64,000 nt of DNA from Deinococcus sp. KSM4-11 (lineage in GTDB: Bacteria; Deinococcota; Deinococci; Deinococcales; Deinococcaceae): contig NZ_SSNX01000006.1 in the NCBI RefSeq assembly GCF_004801415.1, positions 1 through 64,000 of the forward strand. Direction: 5' to 3'. The notes beneath the pieces are model-generated. The model saw only the letters and a list, made by a program, of their open reading frames with translations. It ran no database searches and was not told the DNA's origin. Shown one piece after another: positions 61,804-64,000 of the stretch; within the stretch, counting starts at the first letter, position 1; the number at the start of each line of letters is the position of its first letter. The translations under genes were made by a program, and so were the position numbers.

Positions 61804-63131
61804 GTGGGTTCCCCACCCTGAGCCCAGCCCTCGAAGAACGGCACCACGCCGCGGCTCACGGCCTCGTGGGCGTACACGTACATCGCTGCCGACCAGCTCT
61901 GGCCCGCGAAGCCGCTTGGGCGGCCGCTCACGCCGTGCGCCCACTCGTTGAACTCCCACGCCTGGCCCGGCGTTCTCGACAGGTGGTTGAGTTCGGCCAG
62001 GCGTTCCAGCTGCCGCTGCGCCTCCTCCATGCGTCCGGCCGCGACCAGGGCGGCGACATAGAAGCCGCCGATCATCGGCCACACGCCGCCGTTGTGGTAC
62101 TGATCCGGCAGGTTGAGGTTACGCAGGCGGTAGTACTCGCGCCAGTCGGCGTCGCCGGGATGCACAGGCGGGTGGATGGCCCGCACCGGCCACGGGTGGT
62201 TCACGCCCGCCGATTCGATGTAGTCCAGGATCTTCGCGGCCTGCACGGGCGCCGCTACCCCGAACACGATCGCCAGCAGGTTCCCGAAGGTATCGAAGCG
62301 GTCGGCGTACCCCCGGAATGCCATGTACGGCAGGTAGTATGGCCGCTCCTGCAGCACCGTCGTGGTCAGCGAGATGGGGTACAGCCACTCCTTGCGGTGA
62401 GCGGCCACCCAGTCCATGTCCTTCCTGACCTCCGCCCCGACCCACAGCAGGGTGTTGATCTTGACCCGGATATCCTCGGCACGGGCGAGGTCTGGGGCGG
62501 CGTCCTCACCCTGGGCGGCACGCAGCTCGGCCATGGCGCGGTGAGCGGCATACCACAGGACGTTCGGCCACAGCGAGTTGTAGCGGTTGGCGAACAGGTC
62601 GGCCCAGTCCATCGCCTCGTGAACTTCCAGCAGGCCGCACTCGTTAGAGTCCTGATACTCCAGCCACGTGTACGCGCGCGTGAGGTGGGGCCAGACCTTG
62701 CGCAGTCGCATCAAGTCGCCGTCGGCACGCCAGATGGCATAGTTCCCCAGGATGAACCACAGGCTGTTGTCGATGCAGCCGGAGTGAGCCGTGTCGACCA
62801 CCACCTCCACGTTCCCGCCAGCTGCCCCGGCGCCGTGAAGCGCGCCGCCATGGGCGATCAGCGCCGGATCCGGCAGGCCGCTGAAGCCCACGTTGTGCGG
62901 AATGTTGCCTAGGCGCGACTGGTACGCCGCGAGCGTGCGCACCGACTGGCGGGCAATTTGGGCGCCGACCCGGTCGGCGCACAACAGCAGCCCCAGCGTG
63001 CAGACCATTGAGTCCCGGGCCCAGACCTGCTTGTAGGCGGTGCTGGAACCCAGCAGGCCCAGGGGGCTGCCGTTCCGCACCACGATGTCCTCCGCCCGCG
63101 GGCGGGCCTGCGCGGCGAGCGGCGGGCTCAC
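61800..63131 (-). CDS. Debranching-type glycosidase with (alpha/alpha)6 fold
   Basis: GTG 63131 overlaps the upstream stop (GTGA), giving 443 residues from MSPPLAAQARPRAEDIVVRNG. Motifs are TAYKQVWARDSMVCTLGLLLC, YQSRLGNIPHNVGFSGLPDP, SGCIDNSLWFILGNYAIW, YLPYMAFRGYADRFDTFGNLLAIVFG and AWEFNEWAHGVSGRPSGFAGQSWSAAMYVYAHE. WARDS and the Trp/Glu-rich helices are typical of amylo-alpha-1,6-glucosidase, GH63/GH100-like and glucosylglycerate-hydrolase-like enzymes. No signal peptide is seen, so the substrate is intracellular. The genes around it point to an acid-sugar or amino-sugar glycoside. Confidence 0.8.
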   Translation of the reverse strand: MSPPLAAQARPRAEDIVVRNGSPLGLLGSSTAYKQVWARDSMVCTLGLLLCADRVGAQIARQSVRTLAAYQSRLGNIPHNVGFSGLPDPALIAHGGALHGAGAAGGNVEVVVDTAHSGCIDNSLWFILGNYAIWRADGDLMRLRKVWPHLTRAYTWLEYQDSNECGLLEVHEAMDWADLFANRYNSLWPNVLWYAAHRAMAELRAAQGEDAAPDLARAEDIRVKINTLLWVGAEVRKDMDWVAAHRKEWLYPISLTTTVLQERPYYLPYMAFRGYADRFDTFGNLLAIVFGVAAPVQAAKILDYIESAGVNHPWPVRAIHPPVHPGDADWREYYRLRNLNLPDQYHNGGVWPMIGGFYVAALVAAGRMEEAQRQLERLAELNHLSRTPGQAWEFNEWAHGVSGRPSGFAGQSWSAAMYVYAHEAVSRGVVPFFEGWAQGGEPT

Positions 63132-64000
63132 GCGCGCTCCACGGTTTGGAGCGTGGCCAGCGCCTCGGCGGCCCACACGCAGCGCCGGGCGAAGTGGTCG
63201 AAGGTGTCGCCCGCCACCCAGTGCATGTTCGCCCGCACGAGGAACAGTTCCTCGAGCACGTATCCGCGTGCCCGCGTGTCGTGCGGGTGGTCGAGGGCCG
63301 CCAGGGCGTACTTCAACACCCGTGCCCAGCCCGCAAGCTTGTGCGCCCACGGGGCCAGCTCCCGGCGCAGGTTCAGGTTGGACAGGTGGATCAGCGTCTC
63401 CCCGGCCAGCTCCAGCTCCACGGCGGCGCGGCGCAGGGGGGCCTCGTCAGGCGTGACCGGGCGGCGCTCCGGGCGATCCGCGAGATCCGTGCCCACTCCG
63501 GCCGGAGGACCGCCGCGCGCGGCCCAGAACGCGTCGATTGCCGGCCACAGCGCGTGGTGAAGCCCCTGGCCGGGGTTCAGCGGGCCGCGCCGCGCCAGGT
63601 CCGCGAGGAGCAGCAGCGCCTCTGCCTCCGCCCGGGTGGCCGTCAGGGCCAGTGCGGCTTCACGGGCCGCCACCTCTGGATCGTACGTGCCGGGCTCCCG
63701 CAGGAAGGCAGCAACCGTATGCAGGGTCAGCTTGCTCATCTCGGGCCGCTCCCCGGCATTCGCGAAGTAGCCAGCCGCGTGCGCCACGAGGTCTGACGAG
63801 CGGCCCGTCAGGGGCCCCAGGTGCGGATCGAAGCGCATCTCCAAGTCGTTGACCGGCACGTTGTCCCATACCAGCGGCGCGCGGCGCAGGGCAGCCGTCA
63901 CCGCGCGCAGATCGTCCGCGTTCAGGGTGGGCGAGCAGATGTCATGACCCGTCCAGAACACGCCGATGGCCGGGTCGAGGTGCTCTCCCAGCCCGCGCAG
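63128..64000 (-). CDS. GH84-like beta-N-acetylhexosaminidase (5' part outside window)
   Basis: The frame runs off the right edge. The visible 290 codons read LRGLGEHLDPAIGVFWTGHD then ICSPTLNADDLRAVTAALRRAPLVWDNVPVNDLEMRFDPHLGPLTGRSSDL, and later helical segments. FWTGxxxCSPTxxxxDL, PLVWDNxPVND and LHLGPLTGR are signature stretches of the C-terminal half of the GH84 (O-GlcNAcase/hyaluronidase) catalytic barrel and the helical domain after it. The catalytic Asp-Asp pair would lie upstream of the window. It is the first visible gene of the minus strand operon with the glycosidase, aldolase and kinase. Confidence 0.82.
   Translation of the reverse strand: MRGLGEHLDPAIGVFWTGHDICSPTLNADDLRAVTAALRRAPLVWDNVPVNDLEMRFDPHLGPLTGRSSDLVAHAAGYFANAGERPEMSKLTLHTVAAFLREPGTYDPEVAAREAALALTATRAEAEALLLLADLARRGPLNPGQGLHHALWPAIDAFWAARGGPPAGVGTDLADRPERRPVTPDEAPLRRAAVELELAGETLIHLSNLNLRRELAPWAHKLAGWARVLKYALAALDHPHDTRARGYVLEELFLVRANMHWVAGDTFDHFARRCVWAAEALATLQTVERA

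Overview
The window looks like part of a large secondary replicon (megaplasmid or second chromosome) of a Deinococcus-type bacterium. The evidence is the high GC content, a plasmid-style ParA/ParB pair (17700-19345), two STAND-type regulators, GGDEF/EAL signalling proteins, and a very heavy insertion sequence load. The genus assignment is an inference from gene style, not a database match.

Layout. 1-3349: the tail of a probable zinc alcohol dehydrogenase, small hypotheticals, a VOC protein, a TetR regulator diverging from a secreted alpha/beta hydrolase with a candidate operator between them, and a truncated ECF sigma gene. 3421-9822: an IS-rich block (one complete but nonsense-interrupted IS5, one truncated IS5, two full IS6-type copies) enclosing a hybrid histidine-kinase gene and three gene stumps. 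9999-16904: a BTAD/NB-ARC/TPR regulator, then a lipoprotein plus RCC1-repeat reading frame split by an in-frame TGA, then a VOC protein. 17125-19345: two small genes and parAB, with an 18-bp parS-like palindrome inside parB. 19635-25071: a peptide-type ABC importer (binding protein and two permeases) in an operon with an M14 carboxypeptidase and a PPOX flavoprotein.

25471-36293: two GGDEF-EAL genes, one cleanly split by an IS3 element with a GTGC target duplication, among several IS6-type copies and scars, and a Cj0069-family ATP-grasp-like gene. 36294-46768: a truncated SUKH-like gene, an NB-ARC/LuxR regulator, a GH43 enzyme, a GNAT protein, a membrane protein, more IS6 copies and an AraC regulator. 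46895-58171: a tightly coupled + strand catabolic operon of twelve genes (PrpD-like, two-subunit TPP decarboxylase, PxpA, acyl-CoA dehydrogenase, class III CoA-transferase, MaoC, aldehyde dehydrogenase, PxpB-PxpC fusion, SDR, DAO-type oxidase, CitE/HpcH lyase). Its last gene is cut off by an IS6 copy. 59021-64000: a deaminase and a minus strand sugar operon (GH84-like hexosaminidase, debranching-type glycosidase, class II aldolase, DUF1537 kinase).

Two IS6-like families dominate: family 1 has ends GGTTGTGTTGCC, family 2 has ends GGTTGTGGCAAG. None of the full copies is flanked by an 8-bp duplication, and most flanks are broken genes, so this replicon appears to have been cut and rejoined repeatedly through IS6 activity. 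The transposase genes of both families carry a long perfect hairpin whose 3-nt loop occurs in both orientations.
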